Positions 15,311 through 24,394 of a stretch of DNA of 64,000 bases are shown here, in pieces. The notes beneath the pieces are model-generated. The model ran no database searches and was not told the origin of the DNA. It worked only from the letters and a program-made list of their open reading frames with translations. The position numbers and the translations under genes are program-made. The stretch is from Planctomycetaceae bacterium (GTDB taxonomy: Bacteria; Planctomycetota; Planctomycetia; Pirellulales; Pirellulaceae): contig JACKHN010000015.1 of the NCBI GenBank assembly GCA_020638975.1, forward strand, positions 88,338 through 152,337, in the 5' to 3' direction. The first letter of the stretch is position 1; every line of letters starts with the position of its first letter.

Positions 15311-18004
15311 CTAGAAGTCGTGTTCCACGATCTGCCGTGCTTCCTCCAAGGATCGATCGGATGGCAATGTCAGGTGGACGGTAACAAAGGTTGACCCGCG
15401 TGATGTAAAGGCAGAAAGGCCGTGGATGCTGGCGCCTAAATAATGGAACAGTTTGCACGTCACGGCATACAGCACCCCGCTACTGTCGCTTGTGGTTTCG
15501 TAACGCAAGCAATACCCGCCTGTTGTGTTTCCATCCAAATGAAACGTCCCTTGGAGCGCTGGTAGAGATTCAGCATCGGCTGCTGCGATGTAGAGTTGGC
15601 GCTGCACCGCGTCGCAAACCACTCTCGTCAGTGCGCGCGGTATCGACTTGTCCACTCCCAGATGAAAGAAGTCGAGTGCCAAATGATATTTGGCAGCCGA
15701 AAACAAATGAGCTTGGCGTAAGCTGACCTGGTGGTGATACAGAGCGCCGGCAATGCAGGCGGCCAAGCCACGAAAATCGGGTGCCGCGACGCCCAGCAAA
15801 ATGGCGTCGCCATCACGCACCAGGTCGACTTTTGGTGTCCGCTCTTCGTGTTTGACCAAACGTAACAGATGCGACGCAAAATGATTTGTGTGCTTGACAT
15901 AAAGGCCGCTGAAATAGTCATGGCCAAAATCTTGGAGGATTTCGCGTTCACCCGCGCCATAGCCCGCGTCCATGAGTGTCCTGGCAGGTTTGGGGGTGAT
16001 GTCCGGCAAGAAACGTGATAACGCTTTCGTGTAGAGTTCCTGTGTGTTAAACCAACGAACCGGATTGTTCTCACGCAGCCACCACCGACGCTGCTTTCGC
16101 TCGTCCATGTTTGCGGTCGAGATATTTTGATCGGGAGCCACCATGGGGATTCCGACTTGGCGATCGACGCAAGTAAACACAAACAGCGCACGTAACGATT
16201 GCACATCTTCACAGAGACTGACGAGTTCATTCACCACGAGCTCATCATTTCGCCCACGTTCGGCAAGCTGCTTAAACACGCGCCGATTCGCGGTCAGAAA
16301 CGTCGCGACGCGTACCGATTTCGGGGCGAAGCCGGCTTCGGTTGCGAAGGGCGTAAAATACTCCTGCAGTTCGATACCCGAGAAGCCTGACGCGAAGCGT
16401 TCGTGGAGTTTGAGATTCTCATCTGCTTGACAACTAATGTCCTCGTCGGTCATCGGTAATCGCTTCGTCAGCAGGGCGAGTTTGACGGCGGCGAGATGAT
16501 CCGATTCGAGCAGCGCCGACTCGACGACGAGCATATCCGACAGTGACGCCTTTAACGGGTCCCACTGCGACTTGCCTTGGGAAAGCAACTTCCAGCCCAG
16601 TTGAAGGCACGCATCGAGAGACTGAAGTTTCTCTCGTACCCAGACGCCGCGCGAAGTCGTACGTTCCTCCAGAACGCGTTCGTCCAGCGACGATTCGAAT
16701 CGGGTATACCCTGGGAAAAGCCGGTCCATCGCGCCATCGATCTGCGACAAAAACTCAAGCGATTGTGCTAAACTGCCTCGTGATTCGTAAAACAAGTCCG
16801 AAAGTTCGGGGACTCGTACCAGCCAGTCCCCAGCATTTTGAAAGACCTCTTCCAATTCGGCAGGATCGATCCCGATTCCGTACTTCTGTGAGGCGGAAAC
16901 AAGTGACAGGGCCGCCGTACTTCGGGCCTGCGGCGTTGAATCGGGCGCGACGTTCTCGTGACGCAACCCACCGACTCCATGAATGATCGGACTGCCTGAG
17001 AAAGTTTTGTGCCCCTGCTGCAATTCCCGTCCAATGATGCCGCGCGCAAAGCGTTCGACGCGCCGACGAGCCGCCAACAAGTTTGCACGAACTTGGTTAG
17101 CGAATTCGAATCGCTCGCGATCATCCGCGGACGGCCCCAACAACTCGCCGAACGACGCAAAGTCCTCGAAGTGCAGCACATCCTCATCGTGCGATCCATC
17201 CACTTTGGGCTCGCTGTGCGTACCCCGACGCAGATGAATGAATGCTCGAATGCGGAGCAGAAAGTAATACGCATCGAGGTCACGTCTGTCGTCAAGTTCG
17301 TTGTAGACTTCCCGGCTATGGCGAAACCGCGGGCCGCCAAGCGTCCAGACCCCCGCGAGGAAAGCTCGCAGCCCTTCGTTCTTGATGTCAAATTGATCAA
17401 GCCGGTCGCACTTGCCGACGGCAGGCGAACTGCCCGCGCCTCGCCAACTGCGACTTACGTGCAGGAAATGCTCGAAAGGGTCGAAGGTCGCCCGGATGCG
17501 GTCTCGAAACCCGGGGGCGAAGTCGTAAGGATCGTACACAGCCCGCATATCAAGAAAAGCATTAAGCTGCATTCCCGCCAGGGCCGGTGCATGCTCTAAG
17601 TTGTACGGTTGCGGCCAGATCTTGAATCCGTAGGTTTCGGCAAACTGAGTCCCGTTCACCGTCTGAGCCAGTAGCGCGGTCACGAAGGCATTGTTCTTAA
17701 TATCCTCTTCGAAGAGCAAGGCAAAGTCGGTGTCGGAGCAGGGCGTCATTTCACCGCGTCCCGTCCCGCCGAGCGTCACGAGGGCAAACGGTCGCTCGTA
17801 ACCAAACTGCTCGCGTTGAGTCTCCACCCAGTGCATAGCCAAACCCGTGTGAATCGCCGTGCGCTGCGCCGTAATCTCGCATCCGTTATCCAGGATGGAA
17901 GTGCGGATCTGTTGATCGTTGGCGTCGATGAGGTGCCGATACGCCTCACGAGGTCCAAGTTCGCAGATCGCCGAAGCGATTTCTCCGTCATGTTTGATAC
18001 ACAT
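15311..18004 (-). CDS. GlnD-like nucleotidyltransferase with ACT domains but no visible HD motif
   Basis: The 897-residue protein has the nucleotidyltransferase signature GGTGRGEMTPCSDTD (residues 79-93), which in GlnD-type PII uridylyltransferases carries the metal-binding Asp pair. The layout also matches GlnD: a helical GlnD_UR-type region (about 330-600) and two C-terminal ACT-like domains (DGDAILLGVAAPDFRGLAAC and the final GSTFVTVHLTLP). The HD hydrolase motif of true GlnD (H...HD...D, uridylyl-removing site) is not visible; its expected area reads LAAVKLALLTKRLPM and RALFVFTCVDRQ. The protein may therefore only transfer, or act as a regulator. The natural target cannot be told; PII (GlnB) is a guess by family. 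It is convergent with the YjbR gene. Confidence 0.7.
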   Translation of the reverse strand: MCIKHDGEIASAICELGPREAYRHLIDANDQQIRTSILDNGCEITAQRTAIHTGLAMHWVETQREQFGYERPFALVTLGGTGRGEMTPCSDTDFALLFEEDIKNNAFVTALLAQTVNGTQFAETYGFKIWPQPYNLEHAPALAGMQLNAFLDMRAVYDPYDFAPGFRDRIRATFDPFEHFLHVSRSWRGAGSSPAVGKCDRLDQFDIKNEGLRAFLAGVWTLGGPRFRHSREVYNELDDRRDLDAYYFLLRIRAFIHLRRGTHSEPKVDGSHDEDVLHFEDFASFGELLGPSADDRERFEFANQVRANLLAARRRVERFARGIIGRELQQGHKTFSGSPIIHGVGGLRHENVAPDSTPQARSTAALSLVSASQKYGIGIDPAELEEVFQNAGDWLVRVPELSDLFYESRGSLAQSLEFLSQIDGAMDRLFPGYTRFESSLDERVLEERTTSRGVWVREKLQSLDACLQLGWKLLSQGKSQWDPLKASLSDMLVVESALLESDHLAAVKLALLTKRLPMTDEDISCQADENLKLHERFASGFSGIELQEYFTPFATEAGFAPKSVRVATFLTANRRVFKQLAERGRNDELVVNELVSLCEDVQSLRALFVFTCVDRQVGIPMVAPDQNISTANMDERKQRRWWLRENNPVRWFNTQELYTKALSRFLPDITPKPARTLMDAGYGAGEREILQDFGHDYFSGLYVKHTNHFASHLLRLVKHEERTPKVDLVRDGDAILLGVAAPDFRGLAACIAGALYHHQVSLRQAHLFSAAKYHLALDFFHLGVDKSIPRALTRVVCDAVQRQLYIAAADAESLPALQGTFHLDGNTTGGYCLRYETTSDSSGVLYAVTCKLFHYLGASIHGLSAFTSRGSTFVTVHLTLPSDRSLEEARQIVEHDF

Positions 18005-18197
18005 TAACTGGCGCTCTTAACGGGGGCGGTGGGCGGAGCTAGGAGTCTAGCAAAGTTCGACTTCGAGCAGCTGATGATTCATGGGGTCCGCGAATAGGCT
18101 TCTTGACCAATGCTTTCAGGTCGAATTCTTGTCGAGCGTCGGTCATCGCGGGCGATTCCATGACGAGGCTTCTCGTGCAATTTGTAGTTTACAACGG

Positions 18198-18352
18198 CTT
18201 TCCCCGGCAGGGCTTTTCATTTGTTGAAGTTGCACAAGATGTACGACGGGCCTCCGAGCCCGTCGAAAAACGACTTAGATTCATCGACGGGCTCGGAGGC
18301 CCGTCGTACAAACCTCTCAGTTTGAAAAACTGAAAAGCCCTGCTTTCCCGGG
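18198..18352. repeat. MITE-like element, CAGGGCTTTTC family, copy 2, with target duplication
   Basis: The element 18208-18342 (135 bp) has 12-bp perfect terminal inverted repeats (CAGGGCTTTTCA and TGAAAAGCCCTG) and a nested palindromic core (18239-18308). It is flanked directly by CTTTCCCCGG (18198-18207) and CTTTCCCGGG (18343-18352), 9 of 10 identical, which is what a 10-bp target-site duplication would look like. It contains no coding sequence, so a transposase would have to act in trans. Confidence 0.8.
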
Positions 18353-18360
18353 CGGCTAGC

Positions 18361-18389
18361 TTGACTTTGCGTCACGCGGGTTGTTAAGC
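18361..18389 (+). promoter_or_regulatory. Possible promoter of the lipoprotein-DUF1559 pair
   Basis: TTGACT (18361-18366), 17 bp, then TTAAGC (18384-18389) lies about 50 bp upstream of the lipoprotein start and just outside the mobile element. The -10 match is weak. Confidence 0.35.
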
Positions 18390-18442
18390 TGCCCCCAAAG
18401 AGGTGACTACTTAAACATCCTACTATTTCTTGACTTCTCCCT

Positions 18443-18625
18443 ATGTCGCCAATTCCCCGAATCCGGTGGCTTGCTGCCTGCTCATTTAGTCTGATTGTAT
18501 TGGCATTGGCCGGTTGCGGTGGCGACGTACCTGATCAACCCGCCAAGTTAACGCCGGATCAGGAGCAGGAAATCCTGAAGCAAGTTGAGGCGGCGTCATC
18601 CGGTGAGCGAAGTGGGACTCGCTAG
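18443..18625 (+). CDS. Small lipoprotein
   Basis: The 60-residue protein has a lipoprotein signal ending in the lipobox LALAGC (Cys about residue 26), followed by a short, charged mature part of about 35 residues (LTPDQEQEILKQVE). Small lipoproteins of this form are frequent neighbours of DUF1559 genes in planctomycetes. The DUF1559 gene follows after 25 bp, so the two very probably form an operon. Function is unknown. Confidence 0.75.
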   Translation: MSPIPRIRWLAACSFSLIVLALAGCGGDVPDQPAKLTPDQEQEILKQVEAASSGERSGTR

Positions 18626-18650
18626 AGCATTTATCATCGAGGGTTAGTCC

Positions 18651-19463
18651 ATGAAGAAGCGTAACGCTTTCACGCTAGTCGAGTTGCTGGTGGTTATTGC
18701 AATTATCGGCATCTTGGTCGCTTTGCTGTTGCCGGCCGTCCAGGCAGCACGGGAAGCGGCTCGACGAATGCAATGCTCGAACCATACGAAGCAAATTGGT
18801 TTGGGATTCCAGCTCTATCACGACACGTTTCGCCAGTTTCCTTGGGCCGGAAGAAACTTTGTCAATTGCTGCAACTCAACCATTCGCGATTACTGGAATT
18901 GGCCGTTTTATATCTACCCTTACATCGAACAACAAACGCTAGTCGATACGTCCAGCGACGCGGTCGTCTATGCCACACCAGTCTCTGTCTACTATTGCCC
19001 GTCCCGTCGAAGCCCGAAGCTGTACAACAATGTCCATCGAGGCGATTACGCAGGCAATGCCGGGTCGAGCACGACCGCTTCCGTCGCCAACGGGATATTG
19101 GTGGAATCCAATCGCATCAAGATTCGAATGAGTTCGGTGACCGATGGGACCGCGAATACCATGCTGGTCGGCGAGAAGTATCTGCATCTCACGCATGAAG
19201 GTGGAGCGATTTGTTGCGACGACAACGAGCCGTTTGTCAACGCTGGCTGGGAAACCGACATCGTCCGTCACGGTTCATTATCGCCACTGCGCGACATGGA
19301 CACAGGAACCTCGGCAGAACAGCGATTTGGCTCCCGTCATCCCGCTGGCTTCAACGTCGTCATGGTCGATGGGTCGGTGCAGCACATCACCTGGGAGATC
19401 GACTCCACTGTCTTCCGAAATCTGGCAGTTCGTGATGACGGCAACCCGGTTACGATCCCCTGA
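18651..19463 (+). CDS. DUF1559 pseudopilin-like exported protein
   Basis: The 270-residue product begins with a type II/IV prepilin-like leader and methylation site: NAFTLVELLVVIAIIGILVA (cleavage expected before F). The typical AARRMQCSNHTKQIGLG helix follows. The C-terminal block HPAGFNVVMVDGSVQHI is the H-x(9)-DG signature of the family. Planctomycetes have many copies, anchored in the inner membrane with the rest outside; their role is not established. It follows the lipoprotein gene closely. Confidence 0.9.
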   Translation: MKKRNAFTLVELLVVIAIIGILVALLLPAVQAAREAARRMQCSNHTKQIGLGFQLYHDTFRQFPWAGRNFVNCCNSTIRDYWNWPFYIYPYIEQQTLVDTSSDAVVYATPVSVYYCPSRRSPKLYNNVHRGDYAGNAGSSTTASVANGILVESNRIKIRMSSVTDGTANTMLVGEKYLHLTHEGGAICCDDNEPFVNAGWETDIVRHGSLSPLRDMDTGTSAEQRFGSRHPAGFNVVMVDGSVQHITWEIDSTVFRNLAVRDDGNPVTIP

Positions 19464-19722
19464 CGCAGCGTTCTGACCGATGCGACGGTTCGTCACCACG
19501 TCGAATGAATCGAAGGTCTGGTGGTGACCCGGTTTCACCAATCTCGGCCCGTCGCAAGGTAAAATCCCACTCGGAAGCAGCGCAACAGCGGTTGCAGGTC
19601 CGATTCCCAATCGCCAGAATAGACGGTTCGACTTGCGCGAATCTGACTGAGTAAGGCCGCAACGTCGATTCTCTTCCTGTGATAGTTCACGACACAAGTT
19701 TACTTCGTACAAGGAGTTCGGT

Positions 19723-20718
19723 ATGGCTCGACCGGTTACATTGTTCACCGGCCAGTGGGCGGATTTGCCGTCGGAAGAAATGGCTCGTAAGACCAAAGAG
19801 TTCGGCTATGACGGCATCGAACTTGCTTGTTGGGGCGATCACTTTGAAGTCGACAAGGCCCTGGCCGATGATAACTACTGCGCCGCCAAACGCGAGCAGC
19901 TAGATCGGCACGACCTGCAATGCCACGCCATCAGCGCTCACTTGGTCGGCCAAGCTGTCTGCGACAATGTGGACCAACGCCACAAGCAGATCGTTCCCGC
20001 CTACGTCTGGGGCGACGGCGACCCGGCTGGCGTGAACGAGCGGGCGATCGAAGAGATGAAAAATACAGCGCGTGCCGCGCAGAAGTTTGGCGTCGGCGTT
20101 GTGAATGGATTTACCGGTTCGAGCATTTGGCATCTGATCTATGATTTTCCCCCCGTGCCTGGCAGCATGATCGACGATGGTTTCAAGCTGTTCGCCGAGC
20201 GTTGGAATCCGATCTTGGATGTGTTCGGTGAGTGTGGGGTGAAGTTCGCATTGGAAGTTCATCCGACCGAGATCGCGTTCGACATCTACACCGCCCAACG
20301 AGCCCTCGAAGCGATCGATCATCGTGAAGAGTTCGGATTTAACTTCGATCCCAGCCATTTGCATTGGCAGGGAGTTGATTCTGTCGAGTTCATTCGTGCC
20401 TTCCCCGATCGCATTTATCATGTTCACGTTAAAGACGCGATTGTGACGTTGAACGGTCGTAGCGGCATTAATGCCAGCCACTTGAAGTTCGGTGACCACC
20501 GCCGAGGTTGGGATTTCCGCAGTCCCGGTCGTGGAACCGTCAACTTCGAAGAGATCATTCGTGCGTTGAACGATGTCGGCTACACCGGCCCCTTGTCGGT
20601 CGAGTGGGAAGACTGCGGCATGGATCGCGAGTTCGGTGCGGCGGAGGCTTCCGCGTTTGTAAAGAAAATGGATTTCGCCCCGAGCAATGTTGCTTTCGAC
20701 GCTGCCTTCGAAGAGTAG
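19723..20718 (+). CDS. Sugar phosphate isomerase/epimerase-like TIM-barrel protein
   Basis: The start ATG has AAGGAG 8 bp upstream. The 331-residue protein shows the xylose-isomerase-like TIM-barrel pattern: EFGYDGIELACWG near the N-terminus, KFALEVHPTEIAFD (metal-binding Glu/His), GFNFDPSHLHWQG, IYHVHVKDAIV and GPLSVEWED at the ends of the last strands. The set of Glu/Asp/His residues fits a divalent-metal site. Cytoplasmic sugar or sugar-phosphate isomerisation is likely, but the substrate is unknown. It is followed by a terminator-like hairpin, so it is probably a single-gene unit. Confidence 0.85.
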   Translation: MARPVTLFTGQWADLPSEEMARKTKEFGYDGIELACWGDHFEVDKALADDNYCAAKREQLDRHDLQCHAISAHLVGQAVCDNVDQRHKQIVPAYVWGDGDPAGVNERAIEEMKNTARAAQKFGVGVVNGFTGSSIWHLIYDFPPVPGSMIDDGFKLFAERWNPILDVFGECGVKFALEVHPTEIAFDIYTAQRALEAIDHREEFGFNFDPSHLHWQGVDSVEFIRAFPDRIYHVHVKDAIVTLNGRSGINASHLKFGDHRRGWDFRSPGRGTVNFEEIIRALNDVGYTGPLSVEWEDCGMDREFGAAEASAFVKKMDFAPSNVAFDAAFEE

Positions 20719-20746
20719 CAGATTGACACTCACCTACGAATTAATG

Positions 20747-20783
20747 AACGCGGCCCGTCGGTTTTCGGCGAGGCCGCGTTTTT
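20747..20783 (+). terminator. Rho-independent terminator
   Basis: AACGCGGCC (20747-20755) pairs with GGCCGCG (20772-20778) and the tract TTTTT (20779-20783), 29 bp after the stop codon of the isomerase-like gene. Confidence 0.7.
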
Positions 20784-20835
20784 CGTAGCCTCGCGGAGCG
20801 TCTTTTGGCACAATAGAAGCGACATGAGGTGGTGA

Positions 20836-22938
20836 ATGAATGTTTTCGCAGCACTGATGATGGTTCTCGCAGCCGAGGCGGCACCCGTCGACTTCGATAC
20901 TGAGATCGTTCCGATTCTGACTAAGGCTGGTTGCAACGCGGCCTCGTGCCACGGTTCGGCAGCCGGACGCGGGGGTTTCAAACTCTCGTTATTCGGCGGC
21001 GATCCCGCGTGGGACTACGACGAGATCGTTCATCGACTCGAAGGTCGCCGAATCAATCCCGCTTCCGCCGAGACAAGTCTCGTCGTCACGAAACCCACCG
21101 AGCAAATCGCTCATGAAGGCGGGACACGTTTCGAGTATGACGGTTCGGACGCTGCGACGCTCACGCGTTGGATCACGGACGGAGCTGTGCGATCCCAAGC
21201 ACGCGGCCTGTCACGAGTGGCAATCACGCCAAACAACTCACTTGTCTCGTTGAACGATGAACTTCAGTTGAAAGTCCTCGCGACTTTCGATGATGGCACA
21301 CGGCAAGACGCAACGAATCTCTCCGTGTACGTTTCGTCGGACGCCGCCGCACTCGACGTTACCGACTCAGGCAAGATGAAGATCGTGCGTCGTGGGCGGC
21401 ATCATGTTGTCGTTCGCTTTCTCACCGACGTGCAAACTGTTATTGTGACGGCACCGCTGGCTGACACTCGCGTCGATCTCAGCACAGCGCCTCATTGCAA
21501 CTGGATCGACGACAAGGTCATTACCACACTCGACGCGTTGCATCTCACGCCCTCGCCGCAGGCCGACGATGCCACCTTGCTACGACGCGCGTCGCTGCAC
21601 CTCACCGGTCGTCTGCCCGATGCGGACACGGTGCGAGCGTACCTCGCAGACAAAGACTCCAGTAAGTTCACAAAGCTAATCGACGATTTGCTCGACTCGT
21701 CGGAGTTCGTTGAGTACTGGACGTACCAGCTAAGCAAACTCCTCCGCATCCGTCCGCAGCCAACGAATCTGCCTGCAACAAAAGCCTTTTACGCGTGGGT
21801 GCAGCAACAGGTCGAGGGCAACGTTGGATGGGATCAGTTCGCAACTTCGTTACTGCTTGCCGAAGGGGACACGCACGAATACGGTCCGGCCAACTTCTAC
21901 CTTGTGGCCGGCGACGCGCGGGCGCAGGCGGAATATACGAGCGAATTGTTGATGGGAGTGCGATTAAGTTGCGCCAACTGTCACAATCATCCACTCGATC
22001 GCTGGACGCAGTATGACTATCACGGCTTGGCCGCGATCTTCGCTCGCATCGAACGTGGTCGGCAAGTGCGTTTGACCAGTCACGGCGAGGTGATTCATCC
22101 AGTGACGGGCGAAGCAGCAATCGCGAGAATTCCCGGCGAGCGTTTTCTCGCAGAAGGAGTCGATGGTCGCGAGGCACTGGCGCAGTGGCTGACATCCGAC
22201 TCGAACCCGTACTTTGCGCGAGCGATTGTCAATCGGATTTGGAAGTCGCTCATGGGCCGCGGCCTTGTTGAACCGACAGACGATTTGCGGGCTACGAATC
22301 CTGCGACACACCCCGAGCTGTTGAACCAACTTACGAGCGACTTTGTGTCGAATGGCTATTCGCTGCGACATACGATGCGGACGATCATGACGTCTGCAGC
22401 CTATGCGCGCAGTAGCCGAACGACCGCCGAGAACGAGGGTGATCTTCAGTTCTATTCGCACGCGTTGCCGGTTGGTTTGGAAGCCGAAGTTCTCGCCGAC
22501 GCGATCGCGGACGTAACCGGCATCGCGGAACTCTACGGCAACGAACCGTTGGGTACGCGAGCGATCAACTTGTTCACGCCTCCAGAATCTGAAACGCTGG
22601 AGGTGCTGGGGCGCTGTGACCGCAGCGACTCGTGCGAGACAAGTGGGTCATCGACTGTTGGTCTGACCGCGAAGCTGCATTTGCTGAACGGACCCTTGCT
22701 GAATCGCCGTTTGGGTGACGAACAGGGACGATTGGCGAGGCTACACCGTTCTGGTGCCAGCACGGCAGAAATCATCGAGGAATTCTATTTTGTCGCGTTC
22801 AGCCGACCTCCGACAGACAAAGAGAGAAGTTACTGGTTGTTGCAACTCGAGGTAGGCGATCCGAACGTCCAACAACCGGCGCTGGAAGACTTCGTTTGGG
22901 GACTGCTCAATTCACAAGAGTTTCTCACGAATCACTGA
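20836..22938 (+). CDS. DUF1549/DUF1553 protein with cytochrome-type motifs and Ig-like domain
   Basis: The 700-residue protein has a short signal (MNVFAALMMVLAAEA). A planctomycete cytochrome-like block has a CNAASCHG (CX4CH) motif near residue 34. A bacterial Ig-like (Big2) module (about 135-205, with TFDDGTRQDATNLSVYVSSD) follows. DUF1549 has CANCHNHP as a second CxxCH, and DUF1553 has SNPYFARAIVNRIWKSLMGR and GYSLRHTMRTIMTS. It is the first gene of a three-gene set with two DUF1501 genes immediately downstream, the usual arrangement in this phylum. The exact activity is unproven. Confidence 0.88.
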   Translation: MNVFAALMMVLAAEAAPVDFDTEIVPILTKAGCNAASCHGSAAGRGGFKLSLFGGDPAWDYDEIVHRLEGRRINPASAETSLVVTKPTEQIAHEGGTRFEYDGSDAATLTRWITDGAVRSQARGLSRVAITPNNSLVSLNDELQLKVLATFDDGTRQDATNLSVYVSSDAAALDVTDSGKMKIVRRGRHHVVVRFLTDVQTVIVTAPLADTRVDLSTAPHCNWIDDKVITTLDALHLTPSPQADDATLLRRASLHLTGRLPDADTVRAYLADKDSSKFTKLIDDLLDSSEFVEYWTYQLSKLLRIRPQPTNLPATKAFYAWVQQQVEGNVGWDQFATSLLLAEGDTHEYGPANFYLVAGDARAQAEYTSELLMGVRLSCANCHNHPLDRWTQYDYHGLAAIFARIERGRQVRLTSHGEVIHPVTGEAAIARIPGERFLAEGVDGREALAQWLTSDSNPYFARAIVNRIWKSLMGRGLVEPTDDLRATNPATHPELLNQLTSDFVSNGYSLRHTMRTIMTSAAYARSSRTTAENEGDLQFYSHALPVGLEAEVLADAIADVTGIAELYGNEPLGTRAINLFTPPESETLEVLGRCDRSDSCETSGSSTVGLTAKLHLLNGPLLNRRLGDEQGRLARLHRSGASTAEIIEEFYFVAFSRPPTDKERSYWLLQLEVGDPNVQQPALEDFVWGLLNSQEFLTNH

Positions 22939-23020
22939 CCTTCGGACGATAGCGGCGATCGGCTTGAAACCTTTCACGCATTCGCTGGGTTTAACCCGCA
23001 CCTGGCCAAGGAATCGAACG

Positions 23021-24382
23021 ATGCTTAATACCCCCCGGATCAACCGCCGCTGCGATGGTGTCACGCGACGCGACTTTGTGAGCGTCGGCGGGCTTACGGC
23101 ATTGGGCTTGGGGGTAGCTGATCGATTTCGCTTGCAAACGCCAGTCGCCGCCAGTGAACGTTCCACACGTTCTCATCGTTCCTGCATCTTGATCTGGCTC
23201 GACGGCGGCCCGAGCCATCTGGAGACATTCGATCTTAAGCCCGACGCTCCCGCCGAAGTTCGCGGCCCATTCCAGCCCATCTCGACAGCAGTCGCCGGTA
23301 CGCAGATTTGCGAGTTGCTCCCGCTCACCGCACAGCTGCTCGATCGAGTCGCGATTGTGCGTTCGATGACTTCGCCCTTGGGGGAACATAACTTTGGGGC
23401 TCAGTACCTGCTGTCTGGTTACAAGCCAAGTCCCGTGATCGATTATCCAAGTTTCGGATCGGTCGTCGCGCACCTGCACAACGAACGCGGCATTCTGCCC
23501 AACAATGTCGCGATTCCAACGTTTCGTGTCGGAGGCGGAAGGCAATCGGGGCAAGGGTTCCTTCCCGAACAAACACGACCGTTCTCCGTCGGCGGCGATC
23601 CCGCCAAGCCCGACTTTCAGGTTCGTGACCTCGACCTTTACGCGGATGTAGCCACGAGTCGGCTCGATCGACGTCGCAGCTTCCTGAACGCATTCGATCA
23701 ATTTCATCGCGGTGCCGAGCAACTTGGCGAGGCCTCCGAAACGCCGACAGATCCGGCATTCGAGCAAGCCTATCGACTTGTGACTTCACCGGATGCGAAA
23801 CAAGCCTTCGATCTAACAAGCGAGCCAGCCGAAGTCCGCAAACGCTATGGCACTCGGACTATCGGCCAGAGTTGTCTGCTGGCGCGGCGACTTGTCGAGC
23901 GAGGTGTGCCTTTTGTCACTGTGAACAACCCCGGTTGGGATACGCATCAAGGCGCATACACGCGATTGAAAGAAGGTTACACCGGAGCGAAGGTCCCGGT
24001 TGGATTGATCCCGTCGTTGGATATGGCATTCTCGGCACTGGTCGAAGACTTGGAGCAGCGGGGATTGCTCGACGAGACATTAATCGTCGTGATGGGGGAG
24101 TTTGGCCGGACGCCGAAGTTGAATGTGTCCGGCGGTCGCGACCACTGGCCACGCGTCTTTAGTGTTGCGATGGCGGGTGGAGGAGTGACCGGAGGACAAG
24201 TCATCGGATCGAGCGATTCGGTGGGCGAAGGTCCGAAAGACCGGCCTGTCACCCCATCAGATCTAGCTTGCACGATCTACGACTTGCTTGGTATCGATCC
24301 ACAACACATGCTGCATACCCCTGGTGGTCGTCCGATCCAGGTTAATCGTGACGGACAACTGATCCGCGAACTCATTAGTTAA
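23021..24382 (+). CDS. DUF1501 exported protein, copy 1
   Basis: I chose the ATG at 23021 because AAGGA lies 8 bp upstream; an upstream in-frame ATG at 22964 lacks support. The 453-residue product has a Tat-like signal (TRRDFVSVGGLTALGLG). The DUF1501 core shows ILIWLDGGPSHLETFDLKPD, VRSMTSPLGEHNFGAQY, GWDTHQGAYTRLK and VVMGEFGRTPKLNVSGGRDH, which resembles the alkaline-phosphatase/sulfatase superfamily in the conserved D, H and GRDH blocks. The enzyme activity is not established. It lies between the DUF1549 gene and a second DUF1501 gene. Confidence 0.88.
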   Translation: MLNTPRINRRCDGVTRRDFVSVGGLTALGLGVADRFRLQTPVAASERSTRSHRSCILIWLDGGPSHLETFDLKPDAPAEVRGPFQPISTAVAGTQICELLPLTAQLLDRVAIVRSMTSPLGEHNFGAQYLLSGYKPSPVIDYPSFGSVVAHLHNERGILPNNVAIPTFRVGGGRQSGQGFLPEQTRPFSVGGDPAKPDFQVRDLDLYADVATSRLDRRRSFLNAFDQFHRGAEQLGEASETPTDPAFEQAYRLVTSPDAKQAFDLTSEPAEVRKRYGTRTIGQSCLLARRLVERGVPFVTVNNPGWDTHQGAYTRLKEGYTGAKVPVGLIPSLDMAFSALVEDLEQRGLLDETLIVVMGEFGRTPKLNVSGGRDHWPRVFSVAMAGGGVTGGQVIGSSDSVGEGPKDRPVTPSDLACTIYDLLGIDPQHMLHTPGGRPIQVNRDGQLIRELIS

Positions 24383-24394
24383 GGAAATCGAACC

